Position numbers and translations under genes: made by a program. A stretch of DNA of 64,000 nt from Ciona intestinalis (lineage: Eukaryota > Chordata > Ascidiacea > Phlebobranchia > Cionidae): NCBI RefSeq assembly GCF_000224145.3, contig NC_020174.2, positions 3,045,152 through 3,109,151 of the forward strand, in the 5' to 3' direction. The notes under the pieces were generated by a model. That model was not told where the DNA came from. It did no database searches and saw nothing but the letters and a program-made list of their open reading frames with translations. Of the stretch, positions 33,885-44,782 are shown piece by piece; position 1 is the stretch's first letter; every line of letters begins with the position of its first letter.

Positions 33885-36800
33885 ATGTTTCGTGGATGGA
33901 TATTTTTACAAAGTTTGATTTTTATCACAACTGCGAGAGCTTATTTTGGGTGAGTTTGCTGGTTTTATTTAATATTTCGTCTTCAGTTTAAAAACTACAG
34001 GCGTAGTTAGGTTTTAGTAGTCGATTTTTTGAATCAGAGTTTTTCGCCTTCTGGTTTTAATCTGTTATTACGATAACGCATTTTTTATAATATAATAGAT
34101 TGGGGTAAGATGGCACACCTCAAACCGTATCTGTACGACTTCGAAAGAGCGTTAATTGTTAAAACACGATCAGGCTATTTGGTTATTTATATGTGCGAAA
34201 AGTGTCCCATCTTACACCGTAGTATTGTATAACATTTATGTTATTGAGCAAACTTATTTCTGTGAGTTGAATATTTTTGTCTACATTATCCCGCCATAAA
34301 CAGTCGACCAATTTTGGGGGGTAGCGAGGCAGAAAAAAAATAATTAAATTGCCCTGAATTTACGGAGCGTAGTTTCTTTGATGTTACAAGCACATATTTG
34401 GCACAGTAGCACAGTAGTATTTAAAAAACAAGAAATTCTTACACTCGCTATTTTGCGTTGTAATTGTAGGACTTTTTAACCTTCTTGGTTGCGGTAGTTT
34501 GGGTTGTTTGTGGTGCAAGCTGTATCTTGAATAGCCTAAAATTCCTTGGCAAGTGCTTGCGACTTGCTTTGCATCTCACTACAGCAGGTGTTGAACAAAT
34601 GCACTTTGTGGTCGCCACTGATATCAACTTTTGTTCGATGTCGTTTAACTAGCACTATGTACGAGTTGTTTGAAAACTACCAGTTGTATGGGTACTGTTG
34701 TGGTTCTGGTTTGTTTACAACGTTGGCGTAGAATCAGTTTACCAGAGTTGTTGTCAATACTACCTCCAGTTTCGTTGCAAACTATTCGCATTGTAGTTGA
34801 TTGGAGTTGTTGTTTTAGTAAAAAAAATCCTAGATTTGTTATGTGAATATTTGTGTTTTAAATTAAAGACGCTCATTTGCTCGATTGTGTAATTTACATT
34901 TGGCGTTACTTTCTCTGCTGTTAATCGCTGTGAAAAAGTTGGAACGATTACATCTTGTAAGTACACAGGTACTGGTGTATAGCCTTTGTGTCGGCCGCGC
35001 TTCCATGTCTTACAATTCTTTATTCATTCCGCCCCTCTCGCGTCAATAGGCACGTGCTTACTGTAAACTAAATTCGAATCAAATGAATGGGGTCTGGAAT
35101 GAAGTTTCCCTGCGTTCAATTATCAACCATGAGAAAACCCTGTCCCTGCCAATTATCGTTGTTTGCTATAAACATAGATAAAACTTAAAGAATCATGGCT
35201 TCGCTGTACATCTGTTTCATAGGAAAGGGATTTAATCTGGAATCGAGGAAATAGTTAAGATGTAGTTTGATGTATGACCTGATGCATTTGTGAAAGCCTT
35301 GTCGTTTTTATTTAAATAGTAGGGTGGGGGAATATGGGACGCTTTTTCATTTTATTTTTTCACTCCATTCGGTAGTAAACAAAGAACGTTCAAAGAATTA
35401 AAAAAGCGTATCCTCACGACTCCCGTAAACCGTTGTTAATTGTTTAAAACACGATCAGAATATTTGAATATTATGTACTAAAGGTGTCCCATCTTTTCCC
35501 GCACCACGTAACGCAGAGGGTACGGCTTCGCACTTCAAAAGTATGAGTATCTGTATGGGGGTGGACAGTAGCCGAAAGTGACGTAAATAGAAAGCGATTC
35601 GTCTCGTCGGTGAAGATGGAACGAAAGGGCTCGATGTTATTTGCACAGCGATATAATGGGCACTTGGTGGCGTAATATAGCACACTCAAGTACGCTACGT
35701 AGACGGGTCGTCGCGAAACAAACTTTAATTTCCTTGGCTTTATTTTTGCCGCAAGCAAATCCTGGCGAGAGGAAGCGCGAATAATAAACCTCGCGCCTTT
35801 TTTTGTCTTTTTCAACTTGGAATAATGAGCAGGAAAGTGACCTAATTCCGCTTGTAACTGCGTAACAATGGGCCGGCGGATGACGCGTTTTCCAAGTAAT
35901 AAAACAACGTCAAGCAACTACTCTTCCGGGTTGCACATTCTCACGAAACAAATTACCCAGACATGTCCACAGCATTGCGGCGTGAGAATGACGGACCAGG
36001 TCGCAGCGGGATTACCTTATCACATTGTTGACTGCAAACAGCCAATAAAAGGTTCAATGTGCCACTAGGTCTCTAAATGGCAGAATGAGACCAACATCCT
36101 GTAAGGTCGCAGCTGATTTACTTCCTGCCGTCGTCATTACATAATTTGTATATGAGATGTACAGGGGAAAGACGGGATACGGTGGTGGCGTGGGGAAAAG
36201 ACGGGACACCTTTAGCACATAATATCAAAGTATCCTGATGTGTTTTAAACAATTTAGAACGGTCTATATGGGAGTTGTGAATGCGGTTTATAACTCTTTG
36301 AATGAAAACAAAGAACCTTTGTTTACTACTAAAGAAAATAGAATAAAAAGGTGTCCCACCATTCCCCATATATGAGACAAACTGTACATTGTATAAGATA
36401 TATGAGGGTGGGGGGAATATGGGACACATTTTCATTCTGTTTTCTCGTCCCATTTAGTAGTAAACAAAGAACATTGGAAAAAATTATAAAACCATATTCT
36501 AACGAATCACACAGGCCGTTGTTAATTGTTTAAAACACGAACAGGATATTTAAATATTATGTGCTAAAGGTGTCCCATCTACTCCCATCCTAATATATTT
36601 ATATAGCAATTAATATTGGTGTTAAACAGATAAAAGAAATGTAGATAAAACAAATTCCCATAAAGCATACAACGCATGTATAAGCTGTGTAGGGTGAAAT
36701 ACTTTCGAAAGTCTAAGTGACATACATGGTTTTCCACCTGAGTGCCCAGCCCCATACAAGGTGATTAACTTCCTTCGTACAGAAGCTATTCGAGTGGTTC

Positions 36801-39800
36801 GTTGTTTATTATTTATGCAAACCTTGGTTTCCCGAATCGAGGTCGTTGACGTTGTATCGTTTTCACGTTTGTTGATACAATTACTGCACACCTGAGCACT
36901 TTAAACTACCTCATTGCGGCCCATGCTATAGTAACGGTAAAAAACTCCAGGTTTTAACATCTGTTGCAAATGGTAGAAAAATTTCTGTTGCGTTTGGTCA
37001 AAATTTTCTGTTAAATTTGGTAAAAGTTTTTTAGGGATTACGCGTTTTTTACTATATCGAGTATTTTACAACTGTTGATTGCATATTTGTTTATGGTCGC
37101 ATAACGTTATAGGTCTTTGCATTGCCACCAAAACTGTGTGTTCATACAGTAGAGTGGCGGGAGATGGGACACCTTTAGCACGTAATATCCAGATATTCCG
37201 ATCGTGTTTTTTTTTAACATTTAACAACGGTATATTGGAGTCGTGCGGATACGGTTTTATAATTCTTTGAATGTTCTTTGTTTAGTACTAAATGGAACAA
37301 GAAAATAGAATAAAAAGGTGTCTGATTTCCCCCACCGTACTATATTATGAACATATAGAAAGCGTTTTTATAGATATGACTCCACGAATCCATTAGTAGC
37401 ACTTTCTCCTGCTGTCTTCATGCAATTACGTATCGCTTTGTCATCGAGGTTATCGCTCTACTGAGCTGGAAAATAAAGCCACAATGAATACGTGTTGAGC
37501 AGTTAACTGCTACCTACCGAAGCTGTAATATGATAAAACATTAAACAGTTTTTAAGAAGCCGAAACCCCTTTGTAGTGTAGCGATAGCATATTATAGGCC
37601 ACAGCCAAAATATTGCTGGACCGAGCTTGGATTATGATGTATTATGAATCAGAACGACGTCTCCGACCGTGGTTGCCACGAGAGAAAAATCCAGTCGGTG
37701 ACGCAGACCTAAATTAGTTCGAAACTCTGCAACGCAAACCGCCAGTGTTTGGCGGACAACATGCGTTATGCGTGGGAACGACTTCAAAATGAATCGGTCG
37801 ACCACGCAGTCCTTTACGTCACCATTTTGTTTTTTGACCTAGATTTGTCATACTGACTCTTTGTCGCGGTCACCATGAGGTCATTCATTACAGTAGATTG
37901 GGAAAACATGGGACAAATTCAGCATATAATATCTAAATATCCTGATCGTGTTTTAAGCAATCAACAACGGTCTATGGAAGTCGTGAGGATACAGTTTTCC
38001 CATCTCCCCCACTCTACTATATGACATTTATTACAGAACTGTTTTTCCCTAATATTGAATTTCGCAATTTTCAGTCTTTGCTAATGTATTTGTAGATTAA
38101 CCGGGAAGAGCCAATTAAGGGAATGGAGGAGCATCCGTTTACAATCATCGTCAATTGCTTCCCTTGGTGATTTCAACATTGATGAACCTGAACCATCTCG
38201 AGATTTTCAACCGATTGACCTCAGCCCTACGACACAGTACAACAGAAAACGAGGTTTGAAATGCAATAAGAATTTTCTTAGAGTCATGGACACTACATTA
38301 TATGGGACACAGAAGGGTGGGGAAGATAGTACACCTTTTCATTCCATTTTCTTGTCTTTTTTGATAGTAAACAAAGAACATTCTAGGAATTTTTTTAAAA
38401 TGTTTCCTATCACGACTCCTATAGACCGTTGTTAATTGTTTAAAACATGATCAAAATATTTAGTCAATTATTTATTATTTTATATTTAGTTGCAAACCAT
38501 GCCCGTCGAACATTATCCGACCAAGCCCTTCAATCCAATCGTACAAAATACAACAGGCCATTTTCAATACCCAAGATGGACGTAAGTAAAGACCATCTTA
38601 TTACTGACATAATAAAACCCTATCAGAATGTTAAACTGCTACATCTACAGATACAAGCCAATATTCCAGCGTTTTCACGGCCAAATAAAAATAACCAAAA
38701 CCCGACTAAGCCACGTCACGATGACGTCACCTCTGGCCCAACTTACATCACAAGCAAGTTTACGTCATCACGCCGACCACATAACTACAGACGCAGGAAC
38801 TCTACTTCTCAACGAGTTAAATTGAATACCTTCAGCCAATATCAGCAATCGGCTCGAAAACCAGAATATTACATTCGTGGGTTAAACCTATCCGCAATTG
38901 TCGGAAACCCATCCGTTCCCCATGTGCGCAGTGAAAGAGAAAGCGGAAAGAAAAGAGATCTGTTCGGAATTCACCGGAAACCATCGACTTATTTCGTCTC
39001 TTCATCTTTCCACCAATCTTTACCGTCCTCTAGTGTTAATATGCGGCCGATGGAAGAACATATTTCAGAAAGATCTCAAACTGTCTCGAACACCTCGAGA
39101 AACATTGCCGAACTGAGCCACATCAATTCATATAACTCCTTCGTTAATGAAAGAAAACAGCGACTTGAGCCACTTGCAGAACCGAACAAAATCAACAGAA
39201 TACAAGCAAGAAGAATGTGTGATAGTTTTAAACTTACAACGAGCCAGCGTAGGAAATGTAAACGTGACCCTGGTTTGCCCCAGGTTCTATCCGAGGCCAC
39301 CCACATAGCTGCATTAGAGTGTCAGTATCAGTTTCGATACGAAAGGTGGAATTGTTCTTTAGGAACGACAAGAATTCACATATTGAACAAAGGTGAATTT
39401 AAATGATGTTTAATTTTATAAAAGATTCGATCTGTATGTATTAACGGTATATATAGTAGAGTGGGGGTAGATAGGACACCTTTAACACATAATATCCAAA
39501 TTGCCTGATCGTATTTTAAACAATTAACAACGGTCTGTTAAAGTCGCGAATATACGGTTTTATAATTCATTGAATGTTCTTTGTTTACTACCAAATGAAA
39601 AGAGAAAACTAAACGAAAAGGTGTCCCATCTTCCCCCACTCTACTATATGTTTATTCGTTTTGCACGTAATAATTGTTACATATAACATCGTCAAATTTG
39701 CAAAGAATTCGTGTTTATAGATATTTAGTATAGTAGGGTGTGAAAAGACGGGACAGTTTTTTCGCCTATTATTAAAAAATCCGGATCGTGTTTTAAACAA

Positions 39801-42800
39801 TAAACAACGGTCTATGGGAGTCGTCGCAAGAATACATTTTCATATTATTTTTTAGATTTTCTTTGTTTACTACCAATTAGGACAAGAAAATGGAATAAAA
39901 AGGTTCGCCATCTTCCCCCACCCTACTGTATATACTATTCCATAATAAAATCCTGATTTTTTCTAAAAATGAGTGTTTACAGGTAACAAGGAAACTGCCT
40001 TTCTCTTCTCAATATCATCTGCTGGTCTTACTCACTCGATTGCAAGAGCTTGTGCAAAAGGCCACTTGAGGCGCTGCTCATGTGACGATAGCTATATTGG
40101 TCACGTGACGGACCAAAGCTGGCGATGGGGCGGGTGAATATATTTGTTTGATTATAACTTGGTGATTACTGCAACCTATTTAAACGGATTGGCGTTTGTA
40201 ACTTCACAAAGAAACTGTGATTGAAGATTTGTTTAAGTCACAATAGACGATTTGTTAATCTCATTTCGCTCATTAAACGGCGGCAGCTGTTTATGACGTA
40301 ACACTGAATTCTTTGTATTATAGATGCAGTGATAATGTACATTACGCGGCAAAATTTGTTCGGCGATTTTTGAGATCCCGATCAACGAGTAGAGACATTC
40401 GAGCTGAAGTTGATAAACATAACAGCGATCTCGGAATTCGGGTAATGTAGTATCTTATAATACGGCCATGTTTTACTAAAATAACGTTCTGTAATAGCTA
40501 CACACTTTGAGCCGATAAAATTTACCAACAACTTCTGTTCCATATGTAACGTCACCTAGATGTAGCTTTAATTCAATTTTATGTATAGTTAGGGTTGGCC
40601 GAGTATAATTGCGTATTTATAGTATGATGGGGGAAGATGGGACACCTTTTCAATCTATTTTCTGCTCCAATTTGGTGGTAAACAAACATTCAACGATTTT
40701 TTATAAAACATTATCCTCACGGCTTCCATAGATCGTTTTTAATTGTTTAAAACACGATCAGGATATTTGGTTATTATGTGTGAAAGGTGTCTCATCTTCC
40801 CCCACCCTACAAATAATAGAAATTAATTCATTTTTTTTCATATTGTGTCATATTTGTACATGGGCAACGTCATGGATTTGCATTTTTTAGCAAATAAATC
40901 AATCTTATGTTTAAACATGGTTGTACACTACATAACGCTACTATTTTAAACATGATTTGTGTTTTTACAAATTTATATAGTAGGGTGGGGAATATATGAC
41001 GCCTTTTCATTCTATTTTCTCGTCCTAATTGTTAGTAAACAAAGAGCATTCAAAAAGTTATAAAACCGTATCCTCACGACTTCAATAGAACATTGTTAAT
41101 TGTTTAAAATACGATATTTAGATATTATGTGCTAAAGGTGTCCCGGCTCCCCCCACCCCACTATATTGCGTCATTATATCAGTATACACTAAAAGCCCCA
41201 TTTATGGCAACGCGCATTTCTAACCTTCGTCTGACTCCAAACTAATCCTGTCTATTGTTCACGGAATTTCACCGAGATCTCCGTAATTCCTCCAAAACCA
41301 AATTTGGTTTTTATTGACGTGGACGGAGCTCATACGAGGCTCAACAAAACGCCCAACTTCCGATACTTTAAAGCTTCACCATGACGTCATTCGGGGAAAA
41401 TGGCATAGCATAGAGTCTGCATTTGTTATGAATATTGTACTGTGGGGAAAGATGGGACACCTATCGCACATAATATCCAAATGTCCTGATCGTGTTTTAA
41501 ACAATTAACAACGGTTTATAAAAGTCGTGAGAATAACCATTTTTTTTAATTATTTGAATGTTCTTGTTTTTTTACCAAATGGGACGAGAAAATAGAAAAA
41601 AAAATGTGTCTCATCTTACCCCCATCATACTATAAATACGCAATAATACTCGGCCACGTTTAAACGAGACAATTTTTCCTCTTGCAGGTTGTGAAATCTA
41701 ATCTGATAGAAAAATGCAAATGTCACGGCGTGTCGGGTTCTTGTACAACAAAAACATGCTGGCGTAAGGTGGTTCCATTCTATGAGATAAGCAGAAAAAT
41801 TAAACGGGCTTACGATAAAGCTGTAAAGGTAAGACGTCATGAAAACTTTCCACTCACAATATCAATCTAAAAAATATCATTTGGTACACTCAGTCTGCGT
41901 AACAAGATTTGAATTTTTATATTTACCCCCATAAAGCGATGAAATCAAATGTCAAAAGGTTCTTATATAAATTACTTTTTTTATAAAACTTGTAATAGGT
42001 TTGATAAGCGTGATGTTTTTTTTATTATTCTTGGTGATCTGATGATCAATAGTTTTCAAGTATCTCCGGTGATATATGGAGTCCAACCTACGCTGCTACT
42101 TTTAATGATGTATTGTGCACAATGTGACAATTGTTACCGGTAATTGGTAATTGAACTGAAATCGTAACAATTCCTAAGCAACCGCACAAACGTCATTTGC
42201 ACGTCAGGGCTAAATACACATATTGGCCCTTATTTTCTTTTCTCACAAATTGATGGGCCCCATTTTCACCACATGCACCGATTTATTTCTATATCTACTA
42301 TGTAATACGTCAGTAATTTTCAGTAACATAGTACTGATGTGGGGAAAGATGGGACGCCTTCAGCATATAGAATCCAAATATTTTAATCGTGTTTTAAACA
42401 AATAACAACGGCCTATGGGAGTTGGGAGGGAACGGTTTTATAATTCTTTGAACGTTCTTTGTTTACTACCAAATGGGACGGAAAAATAGAATGAAAATCT
42501 GCCCAATCTTCACCCACCCTACTATACAAATTTAGAAAAAAGTCAAGATCTTATGTATTTTATCATTTGTGTTCAGGTTGGAAGCATAAACAACTTAAAT
42601 GGTCGAACGCGGCTTATACGACTTCGACGAAGTCGATTGCGTCAAAGAAAATCTGCCCGTGCATCGATGACGTCATCAACCACACAATACCCAAACTCTT
42701 CAGCGCCACCAGACAGACGAAATGTTGCGTCGAATACTTTCAAGTCAAACGTTCCTTTGTCTGGAAGGTCACAGAGCGTTTTAAAAGAGGAGAGTCCCCG

Positions 42801-43041
42801 AAACAAAGAACTTGTATATTTGGAAAACTCGCCAAGTTATTGCCGAAAAAGCCGTTATTCTGAAGGAACCAAGGGGCGAATTTGTGAGAATGAACGGTCC
42901 TGCCACCGTATGTGTTGTGGCAGAGGATACACGACACACGTGCGCGTAGTACGCAGTTCTTGCGAATGTGTAATGAAATGGTGTTGCGTAGTACACTGCA
43001 ATACGTGCACAGAACGAAAAATGATTCATACATGTAGATGA
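33885..43041 (+). CDS. Wnt9: Wnt9 (Wnt14/15 subfamily) secreted signalling protein
   Basis: A lipid-modified secreted ligand of Frizzled receptors. Coding exons are 33885-33949, 38096-38253, 38490-39392, 39983-40133, 40324-40441, 41688-41828 and 42577-43041 (TGA); phases agree throughout and give 666 residues. Residues 1-19 are a signal peptide. AYFGLTG (residues 19-25) across the first splice junction matches vertebrate Wnt9 exactly, from memory. The core starts at C318 (CDSFKL). ALECQYQFRYERWNCSL, KETAFLFSISSAGLTH and WRWGGC follow, and CKCHGVSGSC has the acylation serine at 481. The last exon carries 12 cysteines in the order expected of the C-terminal domain, ending HTCR. Odd points: residues 26-317 are an insert absent from vertebrate Wnt9, and a second basic Ser-rich linker of about 75 residues opens the last exon. 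The Wnt identity is certain; the subfamily is very likely. Confidence 0.92.
35316..35505 (-). mobile_element. TA-MITE in Wnt9 intron 1
   Basis: Clean left end (TAGTAGGGTGGGGGAATATG); the right end is worn at CCCGCAC. Confidence 0.8.
36190..36371 (+). mobile_element. TA-MITE in Wnt9 intron 1
   Basis: Followed after 29 bp by the next copy in opposite orientation (36401-36598), so the pair can form a large inverted repeat. Confidence 0.8.
36401..36598 (-). mobile_element. TA-MITE, inverted partner of 36190-36371
   Basis: Complete; ends CCCATCCTAATATA. Confidence 0.8.
37145..37345 (+). mobile_element. TA-MITE in Wnt9 intron 1
   Basis: Complete; ends CCCCCACCGTACTATA. Confidence 0.85.
37889..38022 (+). 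mobile_element. TA-MITE, internal deletion
   Basis: The right terminal repeat is joined directly after GTGAGGATACAGTTT; about 60 bp are missing. It lies 74 bp before Wnt9 exon 2. Confidence 0.8.
38308..38462 (-). mobile_element. TA-MITE truncated beside the Wnt9 exon 3 acceptor
   Basis: The left end starts at AGAAGGGTGGGGAAGATAG. The element is lost after ACATGATCAAAATATTT, 27 bp before the exon at 38490. About 50 bp including the second terminal repeat are absent. Confidence 0.75.
39452..39649 (+). mobile_element. TA-MITE in Wnt9 intron 3
   Basis: Complete copy starting about 60 bp after the donor at 39393. Confidence 0.85.
39729..39933 (+). mobile_element. TA-MITE in Wnt9 intron 3
   Basis: Complete copy ending 49 bp before the exon at 39983. 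Confidence 0.85.
40618..40810 (-). mobile_element. TA-MITE in Wnt9 intron 5
   Basis: Complete except for the last TATA. Confidence 0.85.
40975..41166 (-). mobile_element. TA-MITE in Wnt9 intron 5
   Basis: Same orientation as the copy at 40618, 165 bp further on; ends CCCCACCCCACTATA. Confidence 0.85.
41437..41634 (+). mobile_element. TA-MITE in Wnt9 intron 5
   Basis: Third copy in this intron, opposite orientation; ends about 53 bp before the exon at 41688. Confidence 0.85.
42330..42525 (+). mobile_element. TA-MITE in Wnt9 intron 6
   Basis: Complete; ends about 50 bp before the last Wnt9 exon. Confidence 0.85.
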
Positions 43042-44782
43042 GATCTCTTCATATCTATCTTTTACACGGTCGACAACAGTTCCTGGCTGGTGGGGTATAT
43101 GGATACAGCCGCACAGAGAAGTAATCAGTGCTCTCCATTTACTGTGTCAATATCTTCAAACCAACTTCTTCAATTTCTTCGGCAAATTATATCGTTCGAT
43201 AAACAATCATTCGTATTCATTATCTAAGATGAAAAGATAGATAATTCTCTGCTAAAAAAATATTTTGATTTTTAAAAATAATATTCCGTGTATCTTAATA
43301 AATACAGGAAAAAAATATTTTCTTCGTGCAGTTCGACCAACACCTCAGTCTTTATCTTGTCTTTTTTACAAAACCTGTTTGTTTAATTTATTACCTTCGC
43401 TACTTCTTCATGTATGGGAAAAAGTGGAAGTTTCTACGCTCAGTTTCAATGCTTTGCTTTGTGTAAATATACCGCGTAATACAATACCTAAAGTATTAAG
43501 TAATAGAGTTTATTTGCAGCTTAATTAAGCGAATACATGAGCCTATCTACTTTTATACAAGCTTGATTTTTTAGTATACCTTTTTATGTTTAAAAAATAT
43601 TACGGCAATCGACAAGGTACTTTTAATGCGTTTCCGCTTAAGTGGTACTAGTTTGATACAAGCGTTAACCCCTTTGTGGATTCCCTACTCACTTACAGTT
43701 GCAGTACATAATACACATTCCCAGTCAGTGTAAGTGCTGTTTCGAAAGGGGAATATAGTTGCCCGACGCAGGCGGGTTATAAACTATATAATAATGTCCC
43801 AAGCTCGATGCTCGAACAGCGAAACAAATAGTTTGTATTTATTTCCATTCAGTAATTGGTACTTTTTGTTTACGTTACAGAAAAAATATAAATAAAAGGT
43901 ATAACTTCACTCCTCTATAATTAAAAGATAATAAATACAAAATATTTGCATCTTAGGACGGGCATCGAGCTAACAAATTTGGTTCGAAAGTAATCAGTAG
44001 GGTTTCCAAATTTTAGATTGGTAACATTAGTGAAAAACATTACTTATCGTCTAAAAGTTGTCGCTTTGCATAGTATATACGTGAATCACTTCTGTGTTTT
44101 GTGATGTTGCTAAAGCGTGACGAATTTCTATGGCAAGACTTGATTAAAATGGGGAAACTCCCAACTCTTTAGTAAGAAGTTAAGAACCAAAGTTAGTATA
44201 GACGTTGGTAAGAACTTGCCGGTTTGTTTTGTGTTTATTTTATTCGTGTTTGAAATAAGACATTGTTTCTACAATATTTTGCTCAAGTTGCAGATTAAGG
44301 TGCTACACATAAGCTGATGCAAGCATCATGTGATCCGAGTATTTGTTTAACTTATTTCCAAAGCTTTCAAATATTAACCTGGTCCGTACTCGTTTCCATT
44401 GTTGTTCCAATAATGATAGTTTACTACAGCGCAAACATTCAGACAAAACACGATATAAAACTAACTACACTAGTCTTCTATTTGTCAAAAACTGCAACGT
44501 ATTTTTTTCTTTGTTGCTGATTAAAGCCTGCCCTTGCAACTTGACTTATGTGAATACAGTTTTGGACGCAAGTGAAGAATTTTACGGCATGTTACAGAAT
44601 ACAGATTAGGCTTGTGGACAGTGTTAGATTTGATGTTGTTTTTTAAAGAGAAGGGATTAGTGGTTGGTTCTTAGTTGTTACGTTTAGTGGCTAGCAGATA
44701 ATATAAGGGAAGGATTTTTCGCTAGCACCAACATTTATTTTGTTCTTAGACCACATAAGACATTTTTATGTTTATTTGATAA
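43042..44782. other. Wnt9 3' UTR and spacer to the arylsulfatase
   Basis: AT-rich, without main-family repeats. Several AATAAA-like sites occur, but none can be chosen as the Wnt9 poly(A) signal by eye. An acceptor-like TTTTGTTCTTAG ends at 44749, 33 bp before the arylsulfatase ATG. Confidence 0.45.

Larger units (their letters stand above)
33950..38095. other. Wnt9 intron 1 (4.1 kb) with six TA-MITEs
   Basis: Long first intron of a developmental gene, so a likely place for enhancers. It contains TA-MITEs at 34091-34230 (short), 35316-35505, 36190-36371, 36401-36598, 37145-37345 and 37889-38022 (deleted), and a stray MITE start at about 36160-36180. The block about 35510-36120 is richer in G, C and CpG than its surroundings and is not a repeat I recognise. 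Confidence 0.6.

Noticed and set aside
42740-43033. minus-strand frames opposite the last Wnt9 exon
   Set aside because: Shadows of a coding exon with clear Wnt cysteine pattern on the plus strand.
44317-44609. possible small membrane protein gene before the arylsulfatase
   Set aside because: Two overlapping frames of similar length, no family match, no splice support; likely chance in AT-rich spacer.
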